From: Pseudomonas frederiksbergensis
GTDB lineage: Bacteria; Pseudomonadota; Gammaproteobacteria; Pseudomonadales; Pseudomonadaceae
Assembly (NCBI RefSeq): GCF_000802155.2
Contig: NZ_JQGJ02000023.1
Location: forward strand, 1-64,000
Length of the DNA stretch: 64,000 nucleotides
Direction of reading: 5' to 3'
In this document: positions 1 through 7,461 of the stretch, in pieces
How positions within the stretch are numbered: the first letter of the stretch is position 1
How the letters are laid out: the number at the start of each line of letters is the position of its first letter
Position numbers and translations under genes: made by a program
The notes under the pieces: generated by a model
Database searches by the model: none
What the model saw: the letters and a program-made list of their open reading frames with translations, nothing else
What the model was told of the DNA's origin: nothing

Positions 1-1
1 C

Positions 2-229
2 CTCTCGGCGATCATGCTTGGGCTGTATTCCGGCTTCATCCTTCTGATCGCCTACGGGCCGCATATTCTCGGGGCCAAGATGTCCCCCGGATCCACCATC
101 ACCTGGGGTATCCCTATCGGGGTCGGCCTGATTCTGTCGGCCTTCGTCCTGACCGGTATCTACGTGCGACGTGCCAACGGCGAGTTCGACGACCTGAACA
201 ATGCGATTCTCAAGGAGGCTCAGCAATGA
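2..229 (+). CDS. yjcH: DUF485 family inner-membrane protein (YjcH type), 5' end missing
   Basis: The reading frame is open from the first bases of the window, so only the last 75 residues are visible. Two hydrophobic segments can be seen (around MLGLYSGFILLIAYG and GIPIGVGLILSAFVLTGIYV), followed by a charged tail with RRANGEFDDLNNAI, typical of the short DUF485 proteins encoded next to acetate permeases. An internal ATG at 14 lies inside the first membrane segment and is unlikely to be the true start. The stop overlaps the actP start in an ATGA junction, which implies translational coupling. The family is known from acs-yjcH-actP operons; its molecular role is not settled, though an accessory role in acetate uptake is the usual inference. 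Confidence 0.88.
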   Translation, partial: LSAIMLGLYSGFILLIAYGPHILGAKMSPGSTITWGIPIGVGLILSAFVLTGIYVRRANGEFDDLNNAILKEAQQ

Positions 230-1884
230 TCCGGCGTCTACTGGCTCTTTTGAGCATTGCAGCATTTGCACCGGGTGCCTGGGCGGCTGACGCCCTGACC
301 GGCGCCGTGCAGAAACAACCCCTCAACGTCGCGGCTATCCTGATGTTCGTGGCGTTCGTTGGCGCGACCCTGTACATCACGTACTGGGCGTCGAAGAAAA
401 ACAACTCGGCGTCCGACTACTATGCGGCCGGCGGCAAGATCACTGGTTTCCAGAACGGCCTGGCAATTGCCGGTGACTACATGTCGGCGGCGTCTTTCCT
501 GGGGATTTCCGCGCTGGTATTCACCTCCGGCTATGATGGCTTGATCTACTCCATCGGCTTCCTGGTGGGCTGGCCGATCATTCTGTTCCTGATCGCCGAG
601 CGCCTGCGCAACCTGGGTAAATACACTTTTGCCGACGTGGCGTCCTATCGCCTCGGGCAAACCCAGATCCGCAGTCTGTCCGCCTCCGGCTCATTGGTGG
701 TGGTGGCGTTCTACCTGATCGCGCAAATGGTTGGTGCCGGCAAGCTGATCCAGCTGCTGTTCGGCCTGGACTACCATGTCGCGGTGATCCTGGTGGGGAT
801 CCTGATGTGCCTCTACGTGTTGTTCGGCGGCATGCTGGCCACCACCTGGGTACAAATCATCAAGGCGGTATTGCTGCTGTCGGGTGCGTCGTTCATGGCC
901 CTGATGGTCATGAAGCACGTCAACTTCGACTTCAACATGCTGTTTGCCGAAGCGGTCAAGGTTCACCCTAAAGGTGAAGCGATCATGAGCCCTGGCGGTC
1001 TGGTGAAGGATCCGATCTCGGCCTTCTCCCTCGGCCTGGCGCTGATGTTCGGCACCGCAGGCCTGCCCCATATCCTGATGCGCTTCTTCACCGTGAGCGA
1101 CGCCAAGGAAGCGCGCAAAAGCGTGCTGTATGCCACTGGCTTCATCGGCTACTTCTACATCCTGACCTTCATCATCGGCTTCGGCGCGATCCTGCTGGTC
1201 AGCACCAATCCGGCCTTCAAGGACGCGGCAGGTGCCTTGCTGGGCGGCAACAACATGGCGGCGGTGCACCTGTCCAACGCCGTTGGCGGCAGCATTTTCC
1301 TGGGCTTCATCTCGGCGGTGGCGTTCGCGACCATCCTGGCGGTGGTAGCGGGCCTGACCCTGGCCGGTGCCTCGGCGGTGTCCCATGACCTGTATGCCAG
1401 CGTGATCAAGAAAGGCAAGGCCAACGAGAAGGATGAGATCCGCGTCTCGAAGATCACCACCATTGCCCTGGCAGTGCTGGCGATCGGCTTGGGCATCCTG
1501 TTCGAGAAGCAGAACATCGCGTTCATGGTGGGCCTGGCGTTCTCCATCGCGGCGAGCTGCAACTTCCCGGTGCTGCTGCTTTCGATGTACTGGAAGAAGC
1601 TGACTACCCGTGGCGCCATGATCGGCGGCTGGCTGGGCCTGGTCAGTGCCGTGGGCCTGATGATCCTCGGCCCGACCATTTGGGTACAGATCCTGGGTCA
1701 CGAGAAGGCTATCTTCCCGTATGAATACCCTGCGCTGTTCTCGATGATCATTGCGTTTACCGGCATCTGGTTCTTCTCCATCACTGACAAGTCGGCTGAA
1801 GGTGCCAACGAGCGGGCGCTGTTCTTCCCGCAGTTCGTGCGTTCACAGACTGGCCTGGGGGCGAGTGGGGCGGTTAATCACTGA
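226..1884 (+). CDS. actP: Cation/acetate symporter ActP
   Basis: A 552-residue sodium:solute symporter (SSS family) with an N-terminal signal-like segment (residues 1-21, ending AWAA) and about 13 further membrane helices. The length matches ActP, which imports acetate and related short monocarboxylates across the inner membrane. The YAAGGKITGFQNGLAIAGDY stretch near residue 65 is typical of the acetate-permease branch. The gene overlaps the DUF485 gene by 4 bp and is followed by a clear terminator, so the pair forms the end of an operon. Location next to gltA and the TCA genes fits acetate assimilation, but that link is positional only. Confidence 0.93.
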   Translation: MIRRLLALLSIAAFAPGAWAADALTGAVQKQPLNVAAILMFVAFVGATLYITYWASKKNNSASDYYAAGGKITGFQNGLAIAGDYMSAASFLGISALVFTSGYDGLIYSIGFLVGWPIILFLIAERLRNLGKYTFADVASYRLGQTQIRSLSASGSLVVVAFYLIAQMVGAGKLIQLLFGLDYHVAVILVGILMCLYVLFGGMLATTWVQIIKAVLLLSGASFMALMVMKHVNFDFNMLFAEAVKVHPKGEAIMSPGGLVKDPISAFSLGLALMFGTAGLPHILMRFFTVSDAKEARKSVLYATGFIGYFYILTFIIGFGAILLVSTNPAFKDAAGALLGGNNMAAVHLSNAVGGSIFLGFISAVAFATILAVVAGLTLAGASAVSHDLYASVIKKGKANEKDEIRVSKITTIALAVLAIGLGILFEKQNIAFMVGLAFSIAASCNFPVLLLSMYWKKLTTRGAMIGGWLGLVSAVGLMILGPTIWVQILGHEKAIFPYEYPALFSMIIAFTGIWFFSITDKSAEGANERALFFPQFVRSQTGLGASGAVNH

Positions 1885-1905
1885 TGTAGAGACAAGTGTT
1901 TGAAG

Positions 1906-1940
1906 AAATACCCCGGTCGAGAGGCTGGGGTATTTTTTTT
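1906..1940 (+). terminator. Rho-independent terminator after actP
   Basis: Perfect 9-bp arms AAATACCCC (1906-1914) and GGGGTATTT (1927-1935) around a 12-nt loop, followed by a run of T residues to 1940. It starts 22 bp after the actP stop. Confidence 0.9.
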
Positions 1941-1971
1941 GTGTGCGATAGCTGTGGTTTGAGTAATGAGG

Positions 1972-1997
1972 TCTTCGCGAGCAAGCCCGCCCACAGG
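1972..1997. repeat. REP-like element, partial
   Basis: TCTTCGCGAGCAAGCCCGC followed by CCACAGG resembles the reverse complement of the common Pseudomonas REP unit (TGTGGGAGCGGGCTTGCTCGC) but lacks two bases of the usual CTCCCACAGG end. A second partial unit follows the inserted hairpin element at 2000-2138. Confidence 0.6.
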
Positions 1998-1999
1998 TA

Positions 2000-2138
2000 A
2001 GGCTGTTCACTTAAGGCTGTGGATTGGGGTAAGGGTGTATATCCGTTACCGCGGCAACGGATCTGTACCCAATCCAACCCAACCCCAAAGAAAACGGCAC
2101 TCCCTCGGAAAAGCGCCGTTTCCTTAAGTGAACAGCAC
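2000..2138. repeat. 139-bp hairpin-rich element with 15-bp terminal inverted repeats (MITE-like)
   Basis: GCTGTTCACTTAAGG (2002-2016) is an exact reverse complement of CCTTAAGTGAACAGC (2122-2136). The element is bounded by TA dinucleotides at 1998-1999 and 2139-2140. Inside are nested dyads: GGATTGGGGTA (2021) against TACCCAATCC (2067), ATCCGTT (2041) against AACGGAT (2056), and AAACGGC (2093) against GCCGTTT (2115). No ORF of note fits inside. It lies between fragments of REP-like sequence. The architecture suggests a non-autonomous mobile repeat or the fused ends of a lost insertion sequence; the family is not identified. Confidence 0.6.
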
Positions 2139-2177
2139 TACGCTCCCACAGGGGATTTGCGTCATACACAGGGTCCA

Positions 2178-2206
2178 GTGTGTGCGAGCTCGCTCGCGAA
2201 GGTGTC
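2178..2206. repeat. REP-like element, degenerate
   Basis: The stretch TGTGTGCGAGCTCGCTCGCG followed by AAGGTGTCGG resembles the forward Pseudomonas REP unit with substitutions. It sits 32 bp before the gltA terminator. Confidence 0.5.
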
Positions 2207-2237
2207 GGACCAGTCGCCGCGGATATCAAAGGGGGCA

Positions 2238-2283
2238 CAAACAAAACAGCCCCTGCTCTTATATAAGAAGCAGGGGCTGGTTC
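2238..2283 (-). terminator. Rho-independent terminator of gltA
   Basis: CAGCCCCTGCT (2248-2258) pairs exactly with AGCAGGGGCTG (2269-2279). Read on the minus strand the hairpin is followed by TTTTGTTTG. It lies 33 bp beyond the gltA stop. Confidence 0.88.
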
Positions 2284-2315
2284 AGTACAGCGTGGGACCT
2301 ATCGCAAGGCAGGCC

Positions 2316-3605
2316 TTACTTGCGGTCTTCCAGCTTGGTGATGTCACGCGACTCGTAGCCGGTGTACAGCTGGCGCGGGCGGCCGATCTTGTACGGGCTG
2401 GAGAGCATTTCCTTCCAGTGGGAGATCCAGCCCACGGTCCGCGCCAAGGCGAAGATCACGGTGAACATGCTGGTTGGAATGCCGATCGCCTTGAGGATGA
2501 TCCCCGAGTAGAAGTCGACGTTCGGGTACAGCGAGCGCTCGATGAAGTAAGGGTCGGTCAGGGCGATCTCTTCCAGGCGCATGGCCAGTTCGAGTTGCGG
2601 ATCGTTCTTGATCCCCAGTTCCTTGAGCACTTCGTCGCAGGTCTGCTTCATGACGGTGGCGCGCGGATCGCGGTTCTTGTAGACCCGGTGACCGAAGCCC
2701 ATCAGCTTGAACGGATCGTTCTTGTCCTTGGCCTTGGCGATGAACTTGTCGATGTTCGAGACATCGCCGATTTCATCGAGCATGGTCAACACCGCTTCGT
2801 TCGCACCGCCGTGGGCAGGGCCCCAGAGCGCGGCGATACCGGCGGCGATACAGGCGAACGGGTTGGCACCCGACGAACCGGCCAGGCGCACGGTGGACGT
2901 GGAGGCGTTCTGCTCATGGTCGGCATGGAGGATGAAGATCCGGTCCATGGCCTTGGCGAGCACCGGGCTGATCGGTTTGATCTCGCACGGGGTGTTGAAC
3001 ATCATATGCAGGAAATTCTCTGCATAGGTCAGGTCGTTGCGCGGGTACATCATGGGCTGGCCCATGGAGTACTTGTAGACCATGGCTGCCAGGGTCGGCA
3101 TCTTCGCCACCAGGCGGATCGCGGAGATTTCGCGATGCTGGGGGTTATTGATGTCCAGGGAGTCGTGGTAGAAGGCCGAGAGGGCACCGACAACGCCGCA
3201 CATGACGGCCATCGGGTGGGCATCGCGACGGAAGCCGTTGAAGAAGGTCTTCAACTGTTCGTGAACCATGGTGTGGTTCTTCACGGTGCTGACGAACTGG
3301 GCCTTTTGCTCTGCGGTCGGCAGCTCGCCGTTGAGCAGCAGGTAGCAGGTTTCCAGGTAGTCCGATTTTTCAGCCAGTTGCTCGATCGGGTAGCCGCGGT
3401 GCAGCAGGATGCCGTTGTCGCCGTCGATATAGGTGATTTTCGACTCGCACGAGGCGGTCGACATGAAACCTGGGTCAAAGGTGAAACGGCCCGTGGCCGT
3501 CAGGCCCCGTACGTCGATTACATCGGGACCAACGGTGCCGGTTAAAATGGGCAGCTCGACGGGGGCTGCGCCCTCGATGATCAACTGCGCTTTTTTGTCA
3601 GCCAT
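2316..3605 (-). CDS. gltA: Citrate synthase (type II)
   Basis: Condenses oxaloacetate and acetyl-CoA to citrate, the entry step of the TCA cycle. The 429-residue length is that of the hexameric, NADH-sensitive type II enzymes of gamma-proteobacteria. The catalytic triad is visible: H265 in WGPAHGGANE, H306 in MGFGHRVYK and D364 in PNVDFYSG. The start has a strong AGGAGG ribosome site a few bases upstream on the minus strand. A good sigma-70 promoter lies at 3664-3691, and a terminator follows the stop. The gene is divergent from the sdh-suc operon, so the two units share a 365-bp control region. Confidence 0.97.
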   Translation of the reverse strand: MADKKAQLIIEGAAPVELPILTGTVGPDVIDVRGLTATGRFTFDPGFMSTASCESKITYIDGDNGILLHRGYPIEQLAEKSDYLETCYLLLNGELPTAEQKAQFVSTVKNHTMVHEQLKTFFNGFRRDAHPMAVMCGVVGALSAFYHDSLDINNPQHREISAIRLVAKMPTLAAMVYKYSMGQPMMYPRNDLTYAENFLHMMFNTPCEIKPISPVLAKAMDRIFILHADHEQNASTSTVRLAGSSGANPFACIAAGIAALWGPAHGGANEAVLTMLDEIGDVSNIDKFIAKAKDKNDPFKLMGFGHRVYKNRDPRATVMKQTCDEVLKELGIKNDPQLELAMRLEEIALTDPYFIERSLYPNVDFYSGIILKAIGIPTSMFTVIFALARTVGWISHWKEMLSSPYKIGRPRQLYTGYESRDITKLEDRK

Positions 3606-3663
3606 GTGGCCTCCTATTAATGCTTGGAATCATCAGACAGACCCCCCACGCAGGGCCCGCACC

Positions 3664-3691
3664 ACTATAGTGAGATAAATCCGAATGTCAA
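3664..3691 (-). promoter_or_regulatory. Sigma-70 promoter of gltA
   Basis: On the minus strand TTGACA (complement at 3686-3691) is separated by 16 bp from TATAGT (complement at 3664-3669). It lies about 60 bp upstream of the gltA start codon. Confidence 0.75.
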
Positions 3692-3805
3692 TTTGCCTAA
3701 AGTCTTGCTCCAGAAGGCTTTAACCGGACTTTTTCCGCGAAATTGCCTGCCGTTTACGCCTTTTGCGCTATATGTGCAATGCGCTATTAGGGGAAGGTGA
3801 ACGCG

Positions 3806-3834
3806 TTGTCATTAGTAGCCTAACTGTCTATACT
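3806..3834 (+). promoter_or_regulatory. Sigma-70 promoter of the sdh-suc operon
   Basis: TTGTCA (3806-3811) and TATACT (3829-3834) are separated by 17 bp. The implied leader before the sdhC start at 3971 is roughly 130 nt, long enough for post-transcriptional control. No riboswitch class is recognisable in it. Confidence 0.72.
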
Positions 3835-3970
3835 CGGCCACCGACCGCCAGGGGCTTTTGGGCCTGCTTTCTTGGGGGTCGTCACTCCCTGGGTGGTGAG
3901 TACCTGACCAGTGCGCGCCCCAACAACTTTGCCCTGATTGTTAGGGGCTCTTCAGTGTGAAAAAAAAGCC

Positions 3971-4345
3971 GTGAAAAGCCAACGACCTGTAAACCTAGAC
4001 CTAAGGACCATCAAACTCCCAGTCACTGCTTACACGTCCATTCTTCACCGTATTTCCGGTGTCATCCTCTTCGTCAGCCTGGCCATCATGCTTTATGCAT
4101 TGGACAAGTCGCTCGATTCGGAAGAAGGCTTCGGTCAGGTGAAAGCGTGTCTGACCAGTCCGCTAGCCAAGCTAGTGATTTGGGGCATCCTGTCCGCCTT
4201 GCTGTATCACCTGGTTGCCGGTGTGCGCCACTTGATCATGGACATGGGCATCGGTGAGACGCTGGAAGGCGGCAAGCTGGGCTCGAAAATCGTTATCGCC
4301 GTTTCCGTGGTGGTAATCGTTCTGGCAGGAGTCTGGATATGGTAA
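3971..4345 (+). CDS. sdhC: Succinate dehydrogenase cytochrome b556 subunit
   Basis: Membrane anchor of succinate dehydrogenase (complex II), which passes electrons from succinate to ubiquinone. The frame is open further upstream to a TTG at 3938, but the family begins KSQRPVNLDLRTIKLP, so the GTG at 3971 is chosen, giving 124 residues. Three membrane helices can be seen. The motif LHRISGVILF contains the conserved SdhC His/Arg/Ser region near the quinone site, and YHLVAGVRHLIMD holds the haem-ligand histidine region. The 3' end overlaps sdhD by 7 bp. No strong ribosome site precedes the GTG, only an A-rich stretch, so the start remains somewhat uncertain. Confidence 0.9.
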   Translation: MKSQRPVNLDLRTIKLPVTAYTSILHRISGVILFVSLAIMLYALDKSLDSEEGFGQVKACLTSPLAKLVIWGILSALLYHLVAGVRHLIMDMGIGETLEGGKLGSKIVIAVSVVVIVLAGVWIW

Positions 4346-4707
4346 CCAACGTCACGAACCTTTCGCGTTCTGGCCTTTATGACTGGATGGCGCAGCGTGT
4401 GTCTGCGGTCGTTCTCGCGGCTTATTTCATCTTCCTGATCGGATATGTCGTAGCCAACCCCGGCCTGGGCTATGCCCAATGGCATGAACTGTTTGCAAAC
4501 AACTGGATGCGTATCTTCAGTCTGCTGGCACTCGTCGCACTGGGCGCCCACGCCTGGGTCGGCATGTGGACCATCGCGACCGACTACCTGACGCAAATGG
4601 CGTTCGGCAAGTCGGCGACTGCCGTACGTTTCCTCTTCCAGGCAGTATGCGGCGTTGCGATGTTCGCTTACTTCGTCTGGGGTGTGCAGATTCTCTGGGG
4701 TATCTGA
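4339..4707 (+). CDS. sdhD: Succinate dehydrogenase membrane anchor subunit
   Basis: Second membrane anchor of complex II, 122 residues with three hydrophobic helices. The first, starting near residue 19, follows the short cytoplasmic segment SGLYDWMAQRVSAVVLAAY; a later helix contains GAHAWVGMWTIATDYL with a histidine in the position expected for haem b contact. It overlaps sdhC by 7 bp and precedes sdhA by 3 bp, so the three proteins are probably made in a coupled fashion. Confidence 0.92.
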   Translation: MVTNVTNLSRSGLYDWMAQRVSAVVLAAYFIFLIGYVVANPGLGYAQWHELFANNWMRIFSLLALVALGAHAWVGMWTIATDYLTQMAFGKSATAVRFLFQAVCGVAMFAYFVWGVQILWGI

Positions 4708-4710
4708 TTC

Positions 4711-6483
4711 ATGGCTAACATTCCAACGATTTCTTTCGACGCCATCATCATTGGTGGTGGCGGTGCCGGCATGCGCGCAGCGCTGCAACTGGCACAGGGC
4801 GGTCACAAGACTGCCGTGATCACCAAGGTTTTCCCGACACGTTCGCACACCGTTTCCGCCCAGGGTGGCATCACCTGCGCCATCGCTTCGGCCGACCCGA
4901 ACGATGACTGGCGCTGGCACATGTACGACACCGTCAAGGGTTCCGACTACATCGGTGACCAGGACGCTATCGAATACATGTGTCAGGAAGGCCCGGCTGC
5001 GGTGTTCGAGCTGGACCACATGGGCCTGCCGTTCTCGCGTACCGAAACCGGCCGCATCTACCAGCGTCCGTTCGGTGGCCAGTCCAAGGACTACGGCAAG
5101 GGCGGCCAGGCTGCGCGTACTTGCGCGGCGTCCGACCGTACCGGTCACGCTCTGCTGCACACCCTTTATCAGGGCAACCTGAAAGCCGGTACCACGTTCC
5201 TGAACGAGTACTATGCCGTTGACCTGGTGAAAAACCAGGACGGCGCTTTTGTCGGCGTGATCGCGATCTGCATCGAAACCGGCGAAACCACCTACATCCG
5301 CTCGAAAGCCACCGTGCTGGCGACTGGTGGTGCAGGCCGTATCTACGCGTCCACCACCAACGCCCTGATCAACACCGGTGACGGCGTTGGCATGGCCCTG
5401 CGTGCGGGCGTGCCGGTACAAGACATCGAAATGTGGCAGTTCCACCCGACCGGCATCGCCGGCGCCGGTGTACTCGTCACCGAAGGTTGCCGCGGTGAAG
5501 GCGGTTACCTGATCAACAAGCACGGCGAGCGTTTCATGGAGCGTTATGCGCCGAACGCCAAGGACCTTGCCGGTCGTGACGTCGTGGCTCGTTCGATGGT
5601 TAAAGAGATCATCGCCGGCAACGGCTGTGGCCCGAATGGCGACCACGTGATGCTCAAGCTCGACCACCTCGGCGAGGAAGTGCTGCACAGCCGCCTGCCA
5701 GGTATCTGCGAACTGTCCAAGACCTTCGCTCATGTCGACCCAGTCGTTGCGCCGGTCCCAGTGGTTCCAACCTGCCACTATATGATGGGCGGCGTTGCCA
5801 CCAACATCCACGGCCAGGCAATCACCCAGAACGCCGAAGGCGTGGACGAAATCATCCCTGGCCTGTTCGCAGTAGGTGAAGTGGCGTGCGTATCGGTTCA
5901 CGGTGCCAACCGCCTGGGCGGCAACTCGCTCCTCGACCTGGTGGTCTTCGGTCGCGCTGCCGGCCTGCACCTGGAAAAAGCGCTGACCGACGGTATCGAA
6001 TACCGCGACGCCAGCGACACCGACATCGATGTGGCGTTGAAGCGTCTGGCTGGTCTGAACGAGCGTACCGAAGGCGAAGACGTCGCCACCCTGCGTCGCG
6101 AGCTGCAAAGCTGCATGCAGAACTATTTCGGTGTGTTCCGTACCGGCGAATACATGCAGAAGGGTATTGCCCAGCTCGCACAATTGCGTGAACGAATCGC
6201 CAACGTGAAGATCAACGATAAGTCGCAGGCGTTCAACACTGCACGTATCGAAGCGCTGGAACTGCAGAACCTGCTGGAAGTGGCCGAAGCCACCGCCATC
6301 GCCGCAGAAGTGCGTAAAGAGTCCCGTGGCGCTCACGCCCGCGAAGACTTCGAAGACCGTGACGACGAAAACTGGCTGTGCCACACCTTGTACTTCCCGG
6401 GTGAAAAACGCGTCGCCAAGCGTGCCGTGAACTTCTCGCCGAAGACTGTTCCGACTTTCGAACCAAAAGTCCGGACTTATTAA
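4711..6483 (+). CDS. sdhA: Succinate dehydrogenase flavoprotein subunit
   Basis: Oxidises succinate to fumarate on a covalently bound FAD, at the cytoplasmic face of the membrane. The 590-residue length is standard. Visible are the dinucleotide-binding motif IIGGGGAGMRAA near the N-terminus, the RSHTVSAQGG stretch that carries the flavin-linked histidine, and the HPTGIAGAGVL and GANRLGGNSLLD substrate/FAD motifs. It lies 3 bp after sdhD and 11 bp before the sdhB start, inside the sdhCDAB unit. Confidence 0.97.
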   Translation: MANIPTISFDAIIIGGGGAGMRAALQLAQGGHKTAVITKVFPTRSHTVSAQGGITCAIASADPNDDWRWHMYDTVKGSDYIGDQDAIEYMCQEGPAAVFELDHMGLPFSRTETGRIYQRPFGGQSKDYGKGGQAARTCAASDRTGHALLHTLYQGNLKAGTTFLNEYYAVDLVKNQDGAFVGVIAICIETGETTYIRSKATVLATGGAGRIYASTTNALINTGDGVGMALRAGVPVQDIEMWQFHPTGIAGAGVLVTEGCRGEGGYLINKHGERFMERYAPNAKDLAGRDVVARSMVKEIIAGNGCGPNGDHVMLKLDHLGEEVLHSRLPGICELSKTFAHVDPVVAPVPVVPTCHYMMGGVATNIHGQAITQNAEGVDEIIPGLFAVGEVACVSVHGANRLGGNSLLDLVVFGRAAGLHLEKALTDGIEYRDASDTDIDVALKRLAGLNERTEGEDVATLRRELQSCMQNYFGVFRTGEYMQKGIAQLAQLRERIANVKINDKSQAFNTARIEALELQNLLEVAEATAIAAEVRKESRGAHAREDFEDRDDENWLCHTLYFPGEKRVAKRAVNFSPKTVPTFEPKVRTY

Positions 6484-6494
6484 GGGTGACCGCT

Positions 6495-7199
6495 ATGTTG
6501 CAAGTCAGTGTTTATCGCTACAACCCTGATCAGGACGCTGCGCCGTTCATGCAGGACTTCCAGGTCGATACCGGTGGTAAAGACCTGATGGTGCTGGACG
6601 TGCTGGCGTTGATCAAAGAGCAGGACGAAGGTTTCTCCTATCGTCGCTCGTGCCGCGAGGGCGTTTGTGGCTCCGACGGCATGAACATCAACGGCAAGAA
6701 CGGCCTGGCCTGCATCACGCCGCTGTCGGCCGTGGTCAAGGGCAACAAGCTGATCGTTCGCCCGCTGCCAGGTTTGCCGGTCATCCGTGACCTGGTCGTC
6801 GATATGAGCATCTTCTACAAGCAATACGAGAAGGTGAAGCCATTCCTGCAGAACGACACGCCGGCTCCGGCCATCGAGCGTCTGCAGTCCCCTGAAGAGC
6901 GTGAAAAGCTCGACGGTCTGTACGAGTGCATCCTGTGCGCTTGCTGCTCGACCTCGTGCCCATCCTTCTGGTGGAACCCGGACAAGTTCCTGGGCCCGGC
7001 CGCCCTGCTGCAAGCTTACCGCTTCCTGGCAGACAGCCGTGATACCAAGACGTCCGAGCGTCTGGCCGCACTGGATGATCCGTTCAGCGTATTCCGCTGC
7101 CGCGGGATCATGAACTGCGTCAACGTCTGCCCGAAAGGCCTGAACCCGACTAAGGCCATCGGTCACGTACGTAACATGCTGCTGCAAAACGGCGTGTGA
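6495..7199 (+). CDS. sdhB: Succinate dehydrogenase iron-sulfur subunit
   Basis: Carries electrons from the SdhA flavin to the quinone site. The frame is open from a GTG at 6486, but the ATG at 6495 gives MLQVSVYRYNPDQDA, the usual start, and 234 residues, the usual length. The [2Fe-2S] ligands are seen in SCREGVCGSDG and NGLAC, and the [4Fe-4S] and [3Fe-4S] ligands in CILCACCSTSC and CRGIMNCVNVCPKGLNP. It is followed by 262 bp with two hairpins before sucA, with no convincing terminator, so read-through into sucA is likely. Confidence 0.96.
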   Translation: MLQVSVYRYNPDQDAAPFMQDFQVDTGGKDLMVLDVLALIKEQDEGFSYRRSCREGVCGSDGMNINGKNGLACITPLSAVVKGNKLIVRPLPGLPVIRDLVVDMSIFYKQYEKVKPFLQNDTPAPAIERLQSPEEREKLDGLYECILCACCSTSCPSFWWNPDKFLGPAALLQAYRFLADSRDTKTSERLAALDDPFSVFRCRGIMNCVNVCPKGLNPTKAIGHVRNMLLQNGV

Positions 7200-7245
7200 T
7201 TCAGCTGCTGTACCCGTAGAACCGCTGTACCCGCAGAGGCGAGGG

Positions 7246-7282
7246 CGTGGGCTTCAACCCACGTCCTGGCTATAACCAGGAC
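7246..7282 (+). promoter_or_regulatory. Tandem hairpins between sdhB and sucA
   Basis: CGTGGG (7246-7251) pairs with CCCACG (7258-7263), and GTCCTGG (7263-7269) pairs with CCAGGAC (7276-7282). The two stems touch at one base. No T-run follows, so a transcript-processing or stability role is more likely than termination. Confidence 0.45.
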
Positions 7283-7461
7283 AGTCGCTCACAAAGCGGC
7301 GGTTCTTATTTTGAAGAAATGAGACAAGCAGGGGCATCCGGGCTGGTACCCGGACTATCAGCGTGATCCTAAGTGGCTTGTTTTAGTCGCTGCACTCGGA
7401 CTTCTGCAAGTTTGCTCGGTGTTTTCGCCGGTGGTGTTCCCCTAATCGAGGGTGACCAAGC

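Noticed and set aside
2019..3545. A 508-codon plus-strand frame across gltA
   Set aside because: Antisense to gltA and running through the terminator and repeat element; not a gene.
3938..3970. Upstream TTG start for sdhC adding 11 residues
   Set aside because: The added residues do not fit the family start; the GTG at 3971 gives the expected protein.
4207..6384. A 725-codon minus-strand frame across sdhD and sdhA
   Set aside because: Shadow of sdhDA with biased composition and no start context.
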